Below, one piece after another: positions 19,075-28,903 of a DNA stretch of 64,000 nt. Source of the stretch: Kosakonia radicincitans DSM 16656 (GTDB lineage Bacteria > Pseudomonadota > Gammaproteobacteria > Enterobacterales > Enterobacteriaceae); NCBI RefSeq assembly GCF_000280495.2, contig NZ_CP018016.1, positions 2,914,001 to 2,978,000 of the forward strand, read 5' to 3'. A program made the translations under genes and the position numbers. Below the pieces are notes generated by a model, which saw only the letters and a list, made by a program, of their open reading frames with translations, searched no databases and was not told where the DNA came from. Numbering within the stretch: the first letter of the stretch is position 1; the number at the start of each line of letters is the position of its first letter.

Positions 19075-19989
19075 TTAGGTTAGCTGATAGTTTTTGTCTG
19101 CGGTCATTTTGTGCGGTAACGTTTTTTCGCCCTGCATCTGCAGCAGATCGATCTCGATAGCATTGCAAATCGCATCCAGCGGCAGATCGTTATCCTCGAC
19201 GCCAAACGGCTCTTCCAGCTCTTCCGCCAGCGTATCCAGCGAGATAAACGTGTAAGAGATCAGCACGGAAACAAACGGCGTCATGTAGTGCAAATCCACC
19301 ACCAGCGCAAACGGCAACATAATGCAGAACAGATAGACCGTGCGATGCAGAATCAGTGAATAAGCAAAAGGCAGCGGCGTGGTAAAAATGCGCTCGCAGC
19401 CGGAAAGCACCACGGACATATCATGCAGCCGCTGTGTAATGCTCTGGAATAAGATGTCGGAAAGCGCCCCCTGCGCACGACGCTCACCCAGCCACTCCGC
19501 CATGATCAGCAGGATGCGGTTCGCGGGCGAATGCGTCTCCAGCACCATTTGCAACTCTTGAGCCGTTAAATATTTCGCCAGCGTTTCCGCCTGCGGTTTA
19601 CGCCGAAGCGTCATGCGCAGGCTGTGGGCAAAGGCCACCTGGAGACGAATAAAGTGCGTGATATCGGCTTCATTCGGTAGCGTGGTTTTCACTTCCCGCA
19701 GCAATGATCGCGAGGCAATCATCAATTGTCCCCACAGTAAACGCGCTTCGCTGTAACGCGCATAACAGGCGTTATTACGAAAGCCGAGGAAGATGGCGAT
19801 AGCCACGCCGAGAATGCTGAATGGCGCAACGGTCAGTTTGATGCCCAGCGAGGTATACCAGGGAAGCATCAACACCACGACGATGGAGAGCAGGAAGTTC
19901 ATGAACAGGCGTGAACTGATTTTCGGCAGAACCGAACCGTGCCAGACGAAAAGACGGGGAAGCCAGTGTTGTTGTGGGCGAACGATCAT
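19075..19989 (-). CDS. yneE: YneE, bestrophin-family membrane channel-like protein
   Basis: 304 residues, exactly the E. coli YneE length, with nearly the same N-terminus (MIVRPQQHWL) and C-terminus (YQLT). Bacterial bestrophin relatives form pentameric ion channels in the inner membrane. Hydrophobic segments are visible at about 30-50, 54-75, 215-235 and 237-255. It is upstream of and separate from uxaB, as in E. coli. A CRP-like site lies 40 bp before its start. Confidence 0.92.
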   Translation of the reverse strand: MIVRPQQHWLPRLFVWHGSVLPKISSRLFMNFLLSIVVVLMLPWYTSLGIKLTVAPFSILGVAIAIFLGFRNNACYARYSEARLLWGQLMIASRSLLREVKTTLPNEADITHFIRLQVAFAHSLRMTLRRKPQAETLAKYLTAQELQMVLETHSPANRILLIMAEWLGERRAQGALSDILFQSITQRLHDMSVVLSGCERIFTTPLPFAYSLILHRTVYLFCIMLPFALVVDLHYMTPFVSVLISYTFISLDTLAEELEEPFGVEDNDLPLDAICNAIEIDLLQMQGEKTLPHKMTADKNYQLT

Positions 19990-20028
19990 TGTTTAGTTGC
20001 AGGCAAAAGGGATAGCCTTGCTATTAAA

Positions 20029-20044
20029 CGTGATCGCAATCACA
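20029..20044. promoter_or_regulatory. Possible CRP site upstream of yneE
   Basis: CGTGA-TCGCAA-TCACA matches the TGTGA-N6-TCACA dyad at nine of ten positions and lies 40 bp upstream of the yneE start codon. Confidence 0.45.
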
Positions 20045-20178
20045 GTTGCAAGTTTGCTAAGAAATTGTGACGAAAAATCAATCTGGTCGACGATAACCGG
20101 CACAGAAGTTACTGAAACCTGTTATACAACTCTCAATAAGTATGTTGTAACTAAAATGAACACAAAATATTCGCCATA

Positions 20179-20203
20179 AAAAACCCGGCCGCAGCCGGGT
20201 TTT
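20179..20203 (-). terminator. Intrinsic terminator of uxaB
   Basis: On the minus strand, AACCCGGC-TGCG-GCCGGGTT is followed by a run of T, 20 bases after the uxaB stop. Confidence 0.8.
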
Positions 20204-20222
20204 CCTGTTCATCATTTGCCGC

Positions 20223-21674
20223 TTAGCACAGCGGTTTTACCGCTTCACGCATGCCACGCAGCAGTATCGCATCCAGATCTAACGACACCTGTTCCACCAG
20301 ACCAGTGATTTTGCTCAGATCCTGTTCCCAGTGTTCGCTGACGGACAATACGGCTTTCACCAGTTCGCTGGTGCTGATCTGGCGATCGCCGTGCTGGCTC
20401 CACAACTGCTGGTAGCGTTCGATCCAGTGCGCATCATCCTGAACCGGATACGGCTGGCCGTTACGCTCACCGCGGTAGAAGGCAATCAGCGCGGCAAGGG
20501 CAAAAGTCAGACGCGCAGGCAGTTTGCCGGTCGCTTTCTGCCCTGCCAGCAACTGCGGCAGAATACGGGTACGGAATTTGGTCATACCGTTCAGCGCGAT
20601 CGACAGCAACTGATGCTTGATGTACGGGTTGCGGAAACGCCCGGTCACGGCGCTGGCGAATGATTCCAGCTCATCACGCGGCAGATCAAGCACCGGAATG
20701 ATCTCTTCATAAATCGCTTTTTCAACAAACGCGCAGATTTCGCTGTCGTTCATCGCTTCGCCAACGGTATCCAGACCAGCCTGGAATGCCACCGGTACCA
20801 GCGCGGTATGCGCGCCGTTGAGGATCGCCACTTTACGCTCTTTGTACGGCTTAATGTCGTCAACAATCAGGACGTTAAGCGGCAGTTTGTCGAGACGCAG
20901 TTCGGAGGCCAGTGATTTAGGCCCCTGGATCACGAACAGATAGAAGTGCTCTGCGGTGTCGAGGAAGCTGTCGCGGTAGCCCAGTTCAGCTTCCAGTTTC
21001 GCCACTTCGTCACGCGGATAACCGGTTACGATGCGGTCAACCAGCGTGGAGCAGAAATCGTTCGCCGCATCCAGCCACTGGATAAACTCTGCGCCCAGCG
21101 CCCACTCCTGCGCATAACGCAGCACCAGTTCACGCAGCGCATCACCGTTGTAATCAATCAGTTCACACGGAATGATCACCCAGCCTTTATCGGCCGCGCC
21201 AGAGAAATGACTGAAACGTTCGAACAGCAGACGGGTCAGTTTTGCCGGATAGCTGACGGCTGGCGCATCATCGAATTTATCGCCCGCGTGGTAGCTGATA
21301 CCGGCTTCCGTGGTGTTGGAAAACACAAAACGGATATTCGGGTTGTGTGCCAGTTTCAGGAACTCATCGTACTGACCATAGACACTGATTTCGCGGTTAA
21401 CAGAGCGGATAAGACGCGCATCGCTCACCGCTTCGCCCTGCTCGTTCAGGCCGCGAATAATCGTGGTATAGAGGCCATCCTGCGTACTCAGAGACGGCGG
21501 GAAATCACTCTGGATCGGGCGGACGACCACCACACCGGCGTCAAGGTCGGTGTGCTCGTTCAGCAGATCGATTTGCCAGTCAACAAAAGCGCGCAAGAAA
21601 TTCCCTTCGCCGAACTGAATAATGCGTTCAGGGTATTCAGCGCCGGGAAAGTTGCGACGGTTTAACGTGTTCAC
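20223..21674 (-). CDS. uxaB: UxaB, tagaturonate reductase (altronate oxidoreductase)
   Basis: 483 residues, the E. coli UxaB length. It is an NADH-dependent enzyme that interconverts D-tagaturonate and D-altronate in galacturonate breakdown and belongs to the mannitol dehydrogenase long-chain family. The N-terminal [14 protein letters not shown] nucleotide-binding motif and the conserved [14 protein letters not shown] catalytic-lysine stretch are present. In E. coli ExuR controls it. The region just upstream (21700-21795) has TTGGTGTAAT and ATTAGACCAA halves that could be ExuR half-sites, not a full operator. Confidence 0.95.
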   Translation of the reverse strand: MNTLNRRNFPGAEYPERIIQFGEGNFLRAFVDWQIDLLNEHTDLDAGVVVVRPIQSDFPPSLSTQDGLYTTIIRGLNEQGEAVSDARLIRSVNREISVYGQYDEFLKLAHNPNIRFVFSNTTEAGISYHAGDKFDDAPAVSYPAKLTRLLFERFSHFSGAADKGWVIIPCELIDYNGDALRELVLRYAQEWALGAEFIQWLDAANDFCSTLVDRIVTGYPRDEVAKLEAELGYRDSFLDTAEHFYLFVIQGPKSLASELRLDKLPLNVLIVDDIKPYKERKVAILNGAHTALVPVAFQAGLDTVGEAMNDSEICAFVEKAIYEEIIPVLDLPRDELESFASAVTGRFRNPYIKHQLLSIALNGMTKFRTRILPQLLAGQKATGKLPARLTFALAALIAFYRGERNGQPYPVQDDAHWIERYQQLWSQHGDRQISTSELVKAVLSVSEHWEQDLSKITGLVEQVSLDLDAILLRGMREAVKPLC

Positions 21675-21789
21675 AGTGGGTTCCTTTTTGATTAGTCATA
21701 CAACCTTGGGAGATTGGTGTAATAACTTACCAGACTTTTAGACCATGAAACCCTGTTTTGATCAAAATGGGCCGTCTTATTAGACCAAA

Positions 21790-21984
21790 TTAGATAAGCT
21801 TGTAAAAAATTGTCGTACCCGTCACATTTCCGTCCGGCATCAGCGCATAGCGCAGGATTTCGCCGGCGCGTTGCCAGTCAGATTGTTGATAAAAATGTTC
21901 CACGCCGCTGCCGGTGGCGGTGTCCGGCACTTCACAGAGGGAATAAATACGGGAAGTGAGCGTCTCGCTCGTGATGGCGTGAAT
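21790..21984 (-). pseudogene. Remnant of a GNAT N-acetyltransferase (C-terminal part)
   Basis: Within the 400-bp gap between uxaB and the next GGDEF gene, the minus strand reads without stops from about 21984 to a TAA at 21790-21792. The end of the frame is HFYQQSDWQRAGEILRYALM, then PDG and TTIFYK. This is the typical last third of a GNAT acetyltransferase (acetyl-CoA loop and final strands). There is no start codon and a TGA lies just upstream in frame, so the gene is truncated. The rest of the gap (21675-21789) is the uxaB promoter region; 21985-22074 shows nothing further. Confidence 0.6.
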
Positions 21985-22074
21985 AAGTGGTCATTTTACT
22001 TCCTTATAAAACAACCACTTTCTTGTTTACCTGTCTGCAACACACATGCCGCAGCACCAGGTGTTTATGATGGC

Positions 22075-23046
22075 TTAACGGGTGCGGTTGTTACGTGTTT
22101 TCATAGCGTACATTTTTTGATCCGCGTCTTTAATCCACGGGTGCAGCCCGCCATTACCGTTGTGATCAAACTCGCTCACGCCCCAGGAAAAGAGCAGCTT
22201 CCACGCTTTTCCGGAAGTCTGATTCCACGCCTCAACCTGTTCGACCAGATGCTGCATAGCGATCCACGCCCCCTGCTCGTCGGTATCGGAAAAGACAATG
22301 GCGAATTCGTCACCGCCATAACGTACCCGCAGATCGGCTTCACGCAGGCTGGCAGTCATCACCGAAGACATCGCTTTCAGCGCTTCATCGCCTTCGGCAT
22401 GTCCCCAGGTATCATTAATCTCTTTGAAGTTATCCAGATCGATCCACGCCAGCGTTAACGGCTCCGCCCGGCGGCGAGCGCCGTAAATGGCAAACTTCGC
22501 CAGGCTGTCGAAACCGCGGCGGTTAAACAACCCGGTGAGCTCATCGGTGGTAGCCGCGCTCATCACCGCGAACTCATCCTCGACGATGGTGGCGAAATCT
22601 TTCAGGCTATCCAGATCAGCAGTGCTTAATTCGCGCGGTTCATTGTCGATCAGACAAAACGCTCCCACGACCGCACCATCCGGCAGACGCAGCGGATGCC
22701 CGGCATAAAAACGGATCGGTTTGTCACTGGTAACCAGCGGATTATCGGCAAAGCGTTCATCACGAGCACTATCCGGGATGATCAACGGTTCCGGGTGCAA
22801 AATGGCGTGCCCGCAAAAGGAGATTTTCCGGGGTACTGTTTCTGCACGGGTGTAACCATCACAGGATTTAAAATACAGGGTATCTTCGTCCAACAGCGTA
22901 ATCAGCGCTGCCTGCACGTTAAACATGCGTTTAGCCAGCCGGGTCAGGCGATCAAGCCGCTCAGTGACGCCGCCTTCAAGCAGTCCGGAATCGTGTAGTG
23001 AAGCAAGACGTTGCTCTTCATCCACGGGAGTAGCAGGTATTTGCAT
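22075..23046 (-). CDS. GAF-GGDEF diguanylate cyclase
   Basis: 323 residues: a GAF sensor domain (about 20-150, containing KRMFNVQAALITLLDEDTL and a conserved FCGHAIL) and a GGDEF domain (about 165-320). The active site reads RYGGDEF and the inhibitory I-site RxxD (READ) stands five residues before it, so the protein should make c-di-GMP and be feedback-inhibited. It has no membrane segment. No E. coli equivalent lies at this place. First of three GGDEF genes on the same strand. Confidence 0.88.
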   Translation of the reverse strand: MQIPATPVDEEQRLASLHDSGLLEGGVTERLDRLTRLAKRMFNVQAALITLLDEDTLYFKSCDGYTRAETVPRKISFCGHAILHPEPLIIPDSARDERFADNPLVTSDKPIRFYAGHPLRLPDGAVVGAFCLIDNEPRELSTADLDSLKDFATIVEDEFAVMSAATTDELTGLFNRRGFDSLAKFAIYGARRRAEPLTLAWIDLDNFKEINDTWGHAEGDEALKAMSSVMTASLREADLRVRYGGDEFAIVFSDTDEQGAWIAMQHLVEQVEAWNQTSGKAWKLLFSWGVSEFDHNGNGGLHPWIKDADQKMYAMKTRNNRTR

Positions 23047-23149
23047 AGGATGCCGATCTCTTCATTTTTTCGGGCCGTTTCCGCAAACAGAAAAACTGTC
23101 GATCAATTCGCGGTATACAGCGTAAAGCTTAGCCTATTCAGCACGTTTG

Positions 23150-24205
23150 TCAGTGGGAGTAGATCTGGTTTTTACCCAGTCTTTTTGCCTGGTACAGCGC
23201 GTCATCCGCCGCTTTTAACCAGTCAGTTACGTCATTCATGCCCGGAAGCGCGCTGGCAATGCCGATGCTTAAGGTGCATTTAAAGGCATATTCCTGCACG
23301 ACTGTCATCACGGCCGCCGCATCCATAATGCGCGTTGCGACGGCATGAGCCTCCTCCTGCGGCGTGTCCGGCAAGAGGATCACAAACTCATCGCCGCCCA
23401 GGCGCGCGGGCGTATCTGTTTTGCGGGTGGCGATATGCAAAATCTTCGACACCGCCACCAGCAGGGCATCGCCGACCTTGTGACCAAACCGGTCATTCAC
23501 CTCTTTGAAATTATCAATATCGATAAACATCAGCGATGAGTGGCCCGGCGTGGTGCGCAATTTGTCCAGCTCATACTGGATACGCTTTTCCAGCAGGCGG
23601 CGATTAGCGATATCGAGTAGCGGATCCATCATCGCGATGCGCTCCAGTTCGCGGCTTTTCATCCGCAATTTCACCGCCATGCTGTCGGTCAGTACGCTGA
23701 GCGCCAGCATATAAATGCCAATCAGCGGCAGTGTGGCGAACATCGTACGCTGGGTGACGATCACATCGAACGGTGTACCAAGTGCAATCCAGGCCAGCAT
23801 AAATACCGCCAGCAACGCCAGCGCTGCTTTGCGCATCAGAACAAAACCGCCCGCGGATAAACGATCGGTAAGCAGAATGGTGGCAATCACCACTGACGGC
23901 AGTGGATTCACCGCCATAAGCGCGATCCACAACCCGCCCGCACCCGCATCGATCACCAGGTTCTGGTGCTCAATTTGCAGCGGCAGCTGCGCTTTGCGCG
24001 CGCGCAGGAAAGCAAGAGTCGGCCAGAGAAAGGCATTTGCAGCGAGGAGGAGAATACACCACAGCGGACGCTGTAATTCGAGCAGAACGGAAAGAATAGG
24101 GAAAAAGCACAACAGCGTTCCCAGAATACGCATCAGATACATTCGCCTGACAAAACGTCTGCCAGCAACACGCTCATTTTTATTCAAATTGTCAGACCCG
24201 ATCAT
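23150..24205 (-). CDS. Membrane-bound GGDEF diguanylate cyclase
   Basis: 351 residues with about six membrane helices (about 25-190) and a C-terminal GGDEF domain. The domain begins DPLLDIANRRLLEKRI, has the substrate stretch FIDIDNFKEVNDRFGH, active site RLGGDEF and I-site RKTD, so synthesis of c-di-GMP with product inhibition is expected. It is separated by about 100 bp from each GGDEF neighbour and is probably transcribed on its own. It has no counterpart at this position in E. coli. Confidence 0.86.
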   Translation of the reverse strand: MIGSDNLNKNERVAGRRFVRRMYLMRILGTLLCFFPILSVLLELQRPLWCILLLAANAFLWPTLAFLRARKAQLPLQIEHQNLVIDAGAGGLWIALMAVNPLPSVVIATILLTDRLSAGGFVLMRKAALALLAVFMLAWIALGTPFDVIVTQRTMFATLPLIGIYMLALSVLTDSMAVKLRMKSRELERIAMMDPLLDIANRRLLEKRIQYELDKLRTTPGHSSLMFIDIDNFKEVNDRFGHKVGDALLVAVSKILHIATRKTDTPARLGGDEFVILLPDTPQEEAHAVATRIMDAAAVMTVVQEYAFKCTLSIGIASALPGMNDVTDWLKAADDALYQAKRLGKNQIYSH

Positions 24206-24331
24206 GTCGCGTTACATTCCGCTACGCACAGGAGTCAATAGTATTAACCTTAAAAATGAGTAGCAAGCAATTTAATAAGTTAAGGATATTAATTGCTTCT
24301 GGCATCAATCGTCCGGACTCAGCACGCGGAG

Positions 24332-25783
24332 TTAATTATCAAGCAACACCGGCGCGGTCGCGGAAGGTTTCGACGCAACATCGTTCTGGGTGGTGCGATT
24401 TCTTCCCTGTTTTTTTGACCGGTAGAGATTTTCATCAGCGGCCGCCAGCAGCACATTAAACATCTCCGTTAACTGCCAGGCATCGGTTTTGCCGCTGCTG
24501 ATACCGATACTGACCGTTAAATGCAGTGTCTGCTGCCGCCACTGGAAGGGATGGTTCGCCACCGAAAGACGCAGGGTTTCAGCCAGTTGCACACCTTCCT
24601 GCGGATCAAGGGTGGTCGCCACCACCACAAACTCTTCACCGCCCATGCGCGCCACCACCCCGCGATCGCCCAGCACCCGCTGGATCTGCTGCGCAAACGA
24701 GGCCAGTACCTGGTCTCCGCACTCATGGCCGTAGCTGTCATTCACGCTTTTAAAATAGTCGATATCCAGCAGCATCACCGACAAATGTTTATCGGCAAAA
24801 CGTTTGTCATCGTGGTTCAGCGCTTCATACAGCCCCGAACGTGAATAAACGCGGGTGAGAAAATCGAAATCCGCGCGCAGAGAGACCTGGCGCATCAGGC
24901 GATTAATCGCCTCGACGCTGACGGAGACAATCACCGGGCAGATCGCCATAGTGGCAATCCCCAGGCGTGCAGAGAGCATATGCGGGATCTCCATCGGCGA
25001 ACCGATCGAGATATCAATCACGCTGCTGGAGACGAGGATAATCTCCACGCCGCCGGTCAACAGCGTAATCAGCGAGGTAAACGGCAGGGAAAAGCGTACC
25101 GCGCACCAGATCAGCGCCGGTAATGGAAACGCCAGGCTGCCTGCCCCGCCGATCGCCACTGACGCAATCACCGAGACGACAACGGCGACAACCGGCATGC
25201 ACCGTTGCAGGGAGAATTGCAGCGGCTTGCGCGGCCAGCTCATGGTCAGCACCCCCGGCAGGATCAGCACACCCGTGGAAAACTGTTCGCCAAACCAGTC
25301 GGCCAGCAACGACCAGAACCCATGACCGTTAATGCCAACCGATCCTATCGCGCCGACGAAACCGCACAGCAGCGCGGCCAGCAGGCAATAACCAAACAAC
25401 TTCAGGGCACTGGCCGGTTCCGGCGTCTTCAGCATCTGGCGTCGTTTTGCGCCAATAAGCTGCGCCATGGTGATAATAAACACCATGTTTGAGAAGTTGA
25501 TGATCAGCGACGCCATGCCCCAGTTGGTGGTGAACGCATCGTAAACCAGCATCGCGGCGTAGCTAATAAGATAATAGTGCCAGCGGTGGAGAAAGGCGTA
25601 GCGGGCAAACACCCCGGCCATTACGGCATTGAGCGGCCAGAACAGTGACAGTTCTTCGACAAGGCGCATCATTGCACCAAGAAAATAGAACAGTGTGGTC
25701 AGGATAAAAATAACCACCGCATTAGTGAGCGGAGCCTCCTCCCGCAACGGGCGGAAAGGGGTTGAAAAAAATGCACGCATCAA
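24332..25783 (-). CDS. dgcF: DgcF (YneF), MASE1-type GGDEF protein
   Basis: 483 residues: an integral membrane sensor of about eight helices (about 20-305, MASE1-like, with LFWPLNAVMAGVFARY) and a GGDEF domain (about 320-470). The sequence LADWFGEQFSTGVLILPG onward corresponds closely to E. coli YneF, whose annotated protein of 315 residues lacks the first membrane part; here the full sensor is intact. The active site is MGGEEF. There is no RxxD I-site, as in the E. coli protein. It occupies the yneF position before yneG-glsB. Confidence 0.88.
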   Translation of the reverse strand: MMRAFFSTPFRPLREEAPLTNAVVIFILTTLFYFLGAMMRLVEELSLFWPLNAVMAGVFARYAFLHRWHYYLISYAAMLVYDAFTTNWGMASLIINFSNMVFIITMAQLIGAKRRQMLKTPEPASALKLFGYCLLAALLCGFVGAIGSVGINGHGFWSLLADWFGEQFSTGVLILPGVLTMSWPRKPLQFSLQRCMPVVAVVVSVIASVAIGGAGSLAFPLPALIWCAVRFSLPFTSLITLLTGGVEIILVSSSVIDISIGSPMEIPHMLSARLGIATMAICPVIVSVSVEAINRLMRQVSLRADFDFLTRVYSRSGLYEALNHDDKRFADKHLSVMLLDIDYFKSVNDSYGHECGDQVLASFAQQIQRVLGDRGVVARMGGEEFVVVATTLDPQEGVQLAETLRLSVANHPFQWRQQTLHLTVSIGISSGKTDAWQLTEMFNVLLAAADENLYRSKKQGRNRTTQNDVASKPSATAPVLLDN

Positions 25784-25863
25784 ATCTCAATCCATATCAC
25801 TGGCAGGAGCCACGTTCGGTAAATCATTTACCACCTGCGGGAGGCGCTCTGGCGCGATCGCAC

Positions 25864-26226
25864 TTAGCGCGGCGAATTCATCTGGATTACCAGCCACTGG
25901 TAAATGACATCAACAATATACTGTTGTTGTGCTTCTGTTAATGGGTAACCGCGCGCGATATGGTGCCACTTCTCCAGACAGCCGCGACAGCAGGTGGCCG
26001 TTGCGTGCTGGGCAATAAACACCGGATGGCCGCGCATGGGGGTCTGCTTGCCATCATTTTGCGGCTCGGCAGGTGACAGCCGCTGCGCGACGAAATCTGC
26101 CGCGTGGCGGACAATCACCTCTGCACCTTTATCCACACAATATTGTCGCTCTTTCACACCAAGGCGGAACCGGGAGCGAAAAGTGGAACGCCCCAGACGC
26201 GCAAACAGCGGTGTTAAGTCAGCCAT
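25864..26226 (-). CDS. yneG: YneG, DUF4186 family protein
   Basis: 120 residues, matching E. coli YneG (119). It contains HATATCCRGCLEKWHHI, with two cysteines then C-x3 and histidines that could bind metal, and a C-terminal helix IVDVIYQWL. Function is unknown. The start overlaps the glsB stop by one base, so the two are cotranslated in the order glsB-yneG, as in E. coli. Confidence 0.88.
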   Translation of the reverse strand: MADLTPLFARLGRSTFRSRFRLGVKERQYCVDKGAEVIVRHAADFVAQRLSPAEPQNDGKQTPMRGHPVFIAQHATATCCRGCLEKWHHIARGYPLTEAQQQYIVDVIYQWLVIQMNSPR

Positions 26227-27152
26227 CAGTACACGGATCTCCCCAGTTGTTGCGTTAACGCCTCCAGCACCGCGACGCCAGCCAGCGAGTTTCCCGCTGC
26301 GTCCAGCTCCGGGCTCCAGACGGCAATCACCATCTCTTGTGGTACAACCGCCACAATCCCGCCGCCCACGCCTGACTTTGCCGGTAAACCGACGCGCCAG
26401 GCGAATTCCCCGGCATTCTGATACATGCCGCTGGTCGCCATCAGCGCGTTCACCTGACGCGCCTGCCGCGCGGAAACCACCGGGGACTCAATATGCGCGG
26501 CATGGCCGCCGTTGGCGAGAAACAGGAAGGTTTGTGCCAGTTCCGCACAGCTCATTTTGAGTGCGCAGTAGTGAAAATAGTTTTGTAAAACTGTCGGGAC
26601 ATCGTTGTGGAAATTGCCGAAGGATTTCATCAGCCAGGCGATGGCGTTATTGCGCGCCGAGTGTTCCAGTTCGGAGCGGGCCACCGCGCTGTCGTAGGCG
26701 ATATCCGGCACGCCGGAGAGCTTACGCACCACTTCCAGCATCCGCTGGCGCGGCGCGCTGAGACGGCTTTGCAGCATGTCACAAACCACCAGCGCCCCGG
26801 CATTGATAAACGGGTTGCGCGGTTTGCCCTGCTCCATCTCCAGTTGTACCAGCGAATTAAACGGCTGGCCGGAGGGATCTTTACCCACCCGCTGCCAGAT
26901 CTCCTCTTCCGCGTAGTGGTTCATCGCCACCACCAGACTCAGCACTTTAGAGATCGACTGAATGGAGAAACGCTCGTCGGCGTCTCCCGCGCGGAAATGT
27001 TCGCCATTAACGGTGCTGACCGCCACGCCCAGCTTGTTGCCGCTGATCGAGGCCAGCGCCGGAATATAATCGGCGACCTTGCCTTGTCCCAGCAGCGGAC
27101 GAACCTGCGCAAGCACCGCTTCCAGAACCTCATTTCCCATCACCGTTGCCAC
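26226..27152 (-). CDS. glsB: GlsB, glutaminase 2
   Basis: 308 residues from a GTG start, exactly the E. coli GlsB length. It hydrolyses glutamine to glutamate and ammonia and has the serine-dependent beta-lactamase-like fold; the S-x-x-K motif is SISK in [13 protein letters not shown], and the [11 protein letters not shown] and [12 protein letters not shown] stretches are conserved. The GTG at 27152 has AAGGGG six bases upstream and aligns with the E. coli start; an in-frame ATG at 27176 would add eight non-conserved residues. Confidence 0.94.
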   Translation of the reverse strand: MATVMGNEVLEAVLAQVRPLLGQGKVADYIPALASISGNKLGVAVSTVNGEHFRAGDADERFSIQSISKVLSLVVAMNHYAEEEIWQRVGKDPSGQPFNSLVQLEMEQGKPRNPFINAGALVVCDMLQSRLSAPRQRMLEVVRKLSGVPDIAYDSAVARSELEHSARNNAIAWLMKSFGNFHNDVPTVLQNYFHYCALKMSCAELAQTFLFLANGGHAAHIESPVVSARQARQVNALMATSGMYQNAGEFAWRVGLPAKSGVGGGIVAVVPQEMVIAVWSPELDAAGNSLAGVAVLEALTQQLGRSVY

Positions 27153-27213
27153 GTTAACCCCTTGCCCACAGGCCAAAAACGGCCTGCGAGTATAGCAGAG
27201 CTACCCGGCGGCG

Positions 27214-28803
27214 TCAGGCCGGAAGACGAAAACGCGCAACCGCTTGCAGTAGCTGGTGAGAATCATGATGCAACTGCTCAGACGCCTGGGTGGCGGTCGA
27301 AACCAGTTCATCGGTGCGGCGGGAGACGCTGTTCAGTGAGTGCAGGCGGCGCGTCATCTTGTGAATACTTTCCCCCTGGCTCAGCGTGGCGGCCGAGATT
27401 TCGCTCAGCACCGCGCTTAAATGCGCCACCAGCCCGGTCACCTTTTGCAGGTTATCTTCCAGACGGCTGACGGCAGCGGTGCCGTCGTGAATGCCCTGCA
27501 ATGAGTGGTTGATCAGTTGCTGAATGGTTTGTGTGGAGTGGCTGCTTTTGCGCGCCAGCAGCCCGACTTCTTTCGCCACCACGGCAAAACCGCGGCCGTG
27601 ATTACCGGCATGTGCCGCTTCGATCGCGGCATTCAGCGCCAGAATATTGGTCTGGAAAGCGACGCCATCGATCATCGACACAATATTGCGCATCTCTGCC
27701 GAGCGTTCGACGATTTCGCGCATCGACTGCGTCACCGTATCCATCATCCGGTCGCCGCCCTCCGCCACTTTGCGCGCTTCATCCGCCTGTTGACGGGCCT
27801 GCTCGGCGAACCCGCTGTTGCCCTCGACATGCGACTCCAGCGTGGCGATATGTTCCGTCACATCGATCAGCTCCTGCGCCTGTTTCGCCGACTGTTGATA
27901 CAGCGACTGGTTGCCCTCCGCCAGGCTGCCAATGGTTTCAACCATTGAAGAGGTGGCATCACTGACCTGCATCACCAGTTGTTGCAGCCCCTGCTGCATT
28001 GTGCCGATGCTCATGCCCAGTTGATCGATTTCGCGGTTAAACCGCTGTACCGATGGCAACGACGTCCCCAAGTCTCCGGCGGCAAGCACATTGATATGTG
28101 CAATCAGTCTGCGCAGCGGCGTAATGACCCAGCGCGACATGGCAAACCACACCAGCACGGCAATCACCAACAGCAATGCCGGAACCAGCATGAAGACATG
28201 CTGCAACTGCGCAAGCGTCGACATCAGCGCCTGTCTTCCCTGCTCCGCGCGCGTTTCGCTGGCCTGCTGGAAGCGGGCGTAATTGTCGTTAAAATCGGCC
28301 TGAAACGCCTGCGCCGGTACGGCGAAAAACGCGTCGATCGACTGGGTTTTTACCAGCCCGTCCGCCTGCTCTTTCAGCGCGCCATAAAACATCTGGTAGC
28401 TGTTAATCAGCCCCTCGTCTTTCGGCGGATTGAGCGCCAACCAGGCCTGCCAGGCTTTTTGTGAATCTTCGAGTGCTTTTTTGGTTTCATCCATCAGGCT
28501 GTGCCAGCTGCCATCCGAGCCGGTCTCTTTATCCTGCATAAAATAGACGCCCGCACGGTTCAGCAGATCGCTGGCGGTCAGCAACGCAATGCGGGCTTCA
28601 TCGACCCGTACCTGTTGCCGATGCGCCTGCTGGTTTCGTTGTTCGCTGGTTTGTGCGTCGCGTAACGACGCGGAAAGGACGATAGATGACGTGATTTGTA
28701 GCGCGGAAAAGAGACCGATAACGCAAAAAATCCCGGCCAACAAACCAAACTGTCGTGGAGCAATACGCCGAAAAATACGGCGAAAAATTTGCATTAAGTT
28801 CAT
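27214..28803 (-). CDS. Methyl-accepting chemotaxis protein
   Basis: 529-residue chemoreceptor with membrane segments at about 18-42 and 205-226, a periplasmic four-helix domain, HAMP and a signalling hairpin whose tip reads [20 protein letters not shown]. The AHAGNHGRGFAVVAKEV variant departs from the usual [18 protein letters not shown], setting it apart from the receptor at 12914. It also lacks the CheR-tethering pentapeptide. It lies between glsB and sad, where E. coli has no gene, so it is an insertion in an otherwise conserved block. Confidence 0.88.
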   Translation of the reverse strand: MNLMQIFRRIFRRIAPRQFGLLAGIFCVIGLFSALQITSSIVLSASLRDAQTSEQRNQQAHRQQVRVDEARIALLTASDLLNRAGVYFMQDKETGSDGSWHSLMDETKKALEDSQKAWQAWLALNPPKDEGLINSYQMFYGALKEQADGLVKTQSIDAFFAVPAQAFQADFNDNYARFQQASETRAEQGRQALMSTLAQLQHVFMLVPALLLVIAVLVWFAMSRWVITPLRRLIAHINVLAAGDLGTSLPSVQRFNREIDQLGMSIGTMQQGLQQLVMQVSDATSSMVETIGSLAEGNQSLYQQSAKQAQELIDVTEHIATLESHVEGNSGFAEQARQQADEARKVAEGGDRMMDTVTQSMREIVERSAEMRNIVSMIDGVAFQTNILALNAAIEAAHAGNHGRGFAVVAKEVGLLARKSSHSTQTIQQLINHSLQGIHDGTAAVSRLEDNLQKVTGLVAHLSAVLSEISAATLSQGESIHKMTRRLHSLNSVSRRTDELVSTATQASEQLHHDSHQLLQAVARFRLPA

Positions 28804-28877
28804 GATATTCTTCTATAACCACAAAGTTGCTGTGAGTCTACAAAAGGATCATGACACTCCCATGACAGCCAGAGGTG

Positions 28878-28898
28878 ACGCGCCCCGCCGGGGCGCGT
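28878..28898. terminator. Hairpin between sad and the chemoreceptor gene
   Basis: Perfect 9-bp stem ACGCGCCCC / GGGGCGCGT with a 3-base loop, five bases after the sad stop on the minus strand. The T-run is short and lies on the plus-strand side, so terminator strength is uncertain. Confidence 0.5.
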
Positions 28899-28903
28899 TT
28901 AGC

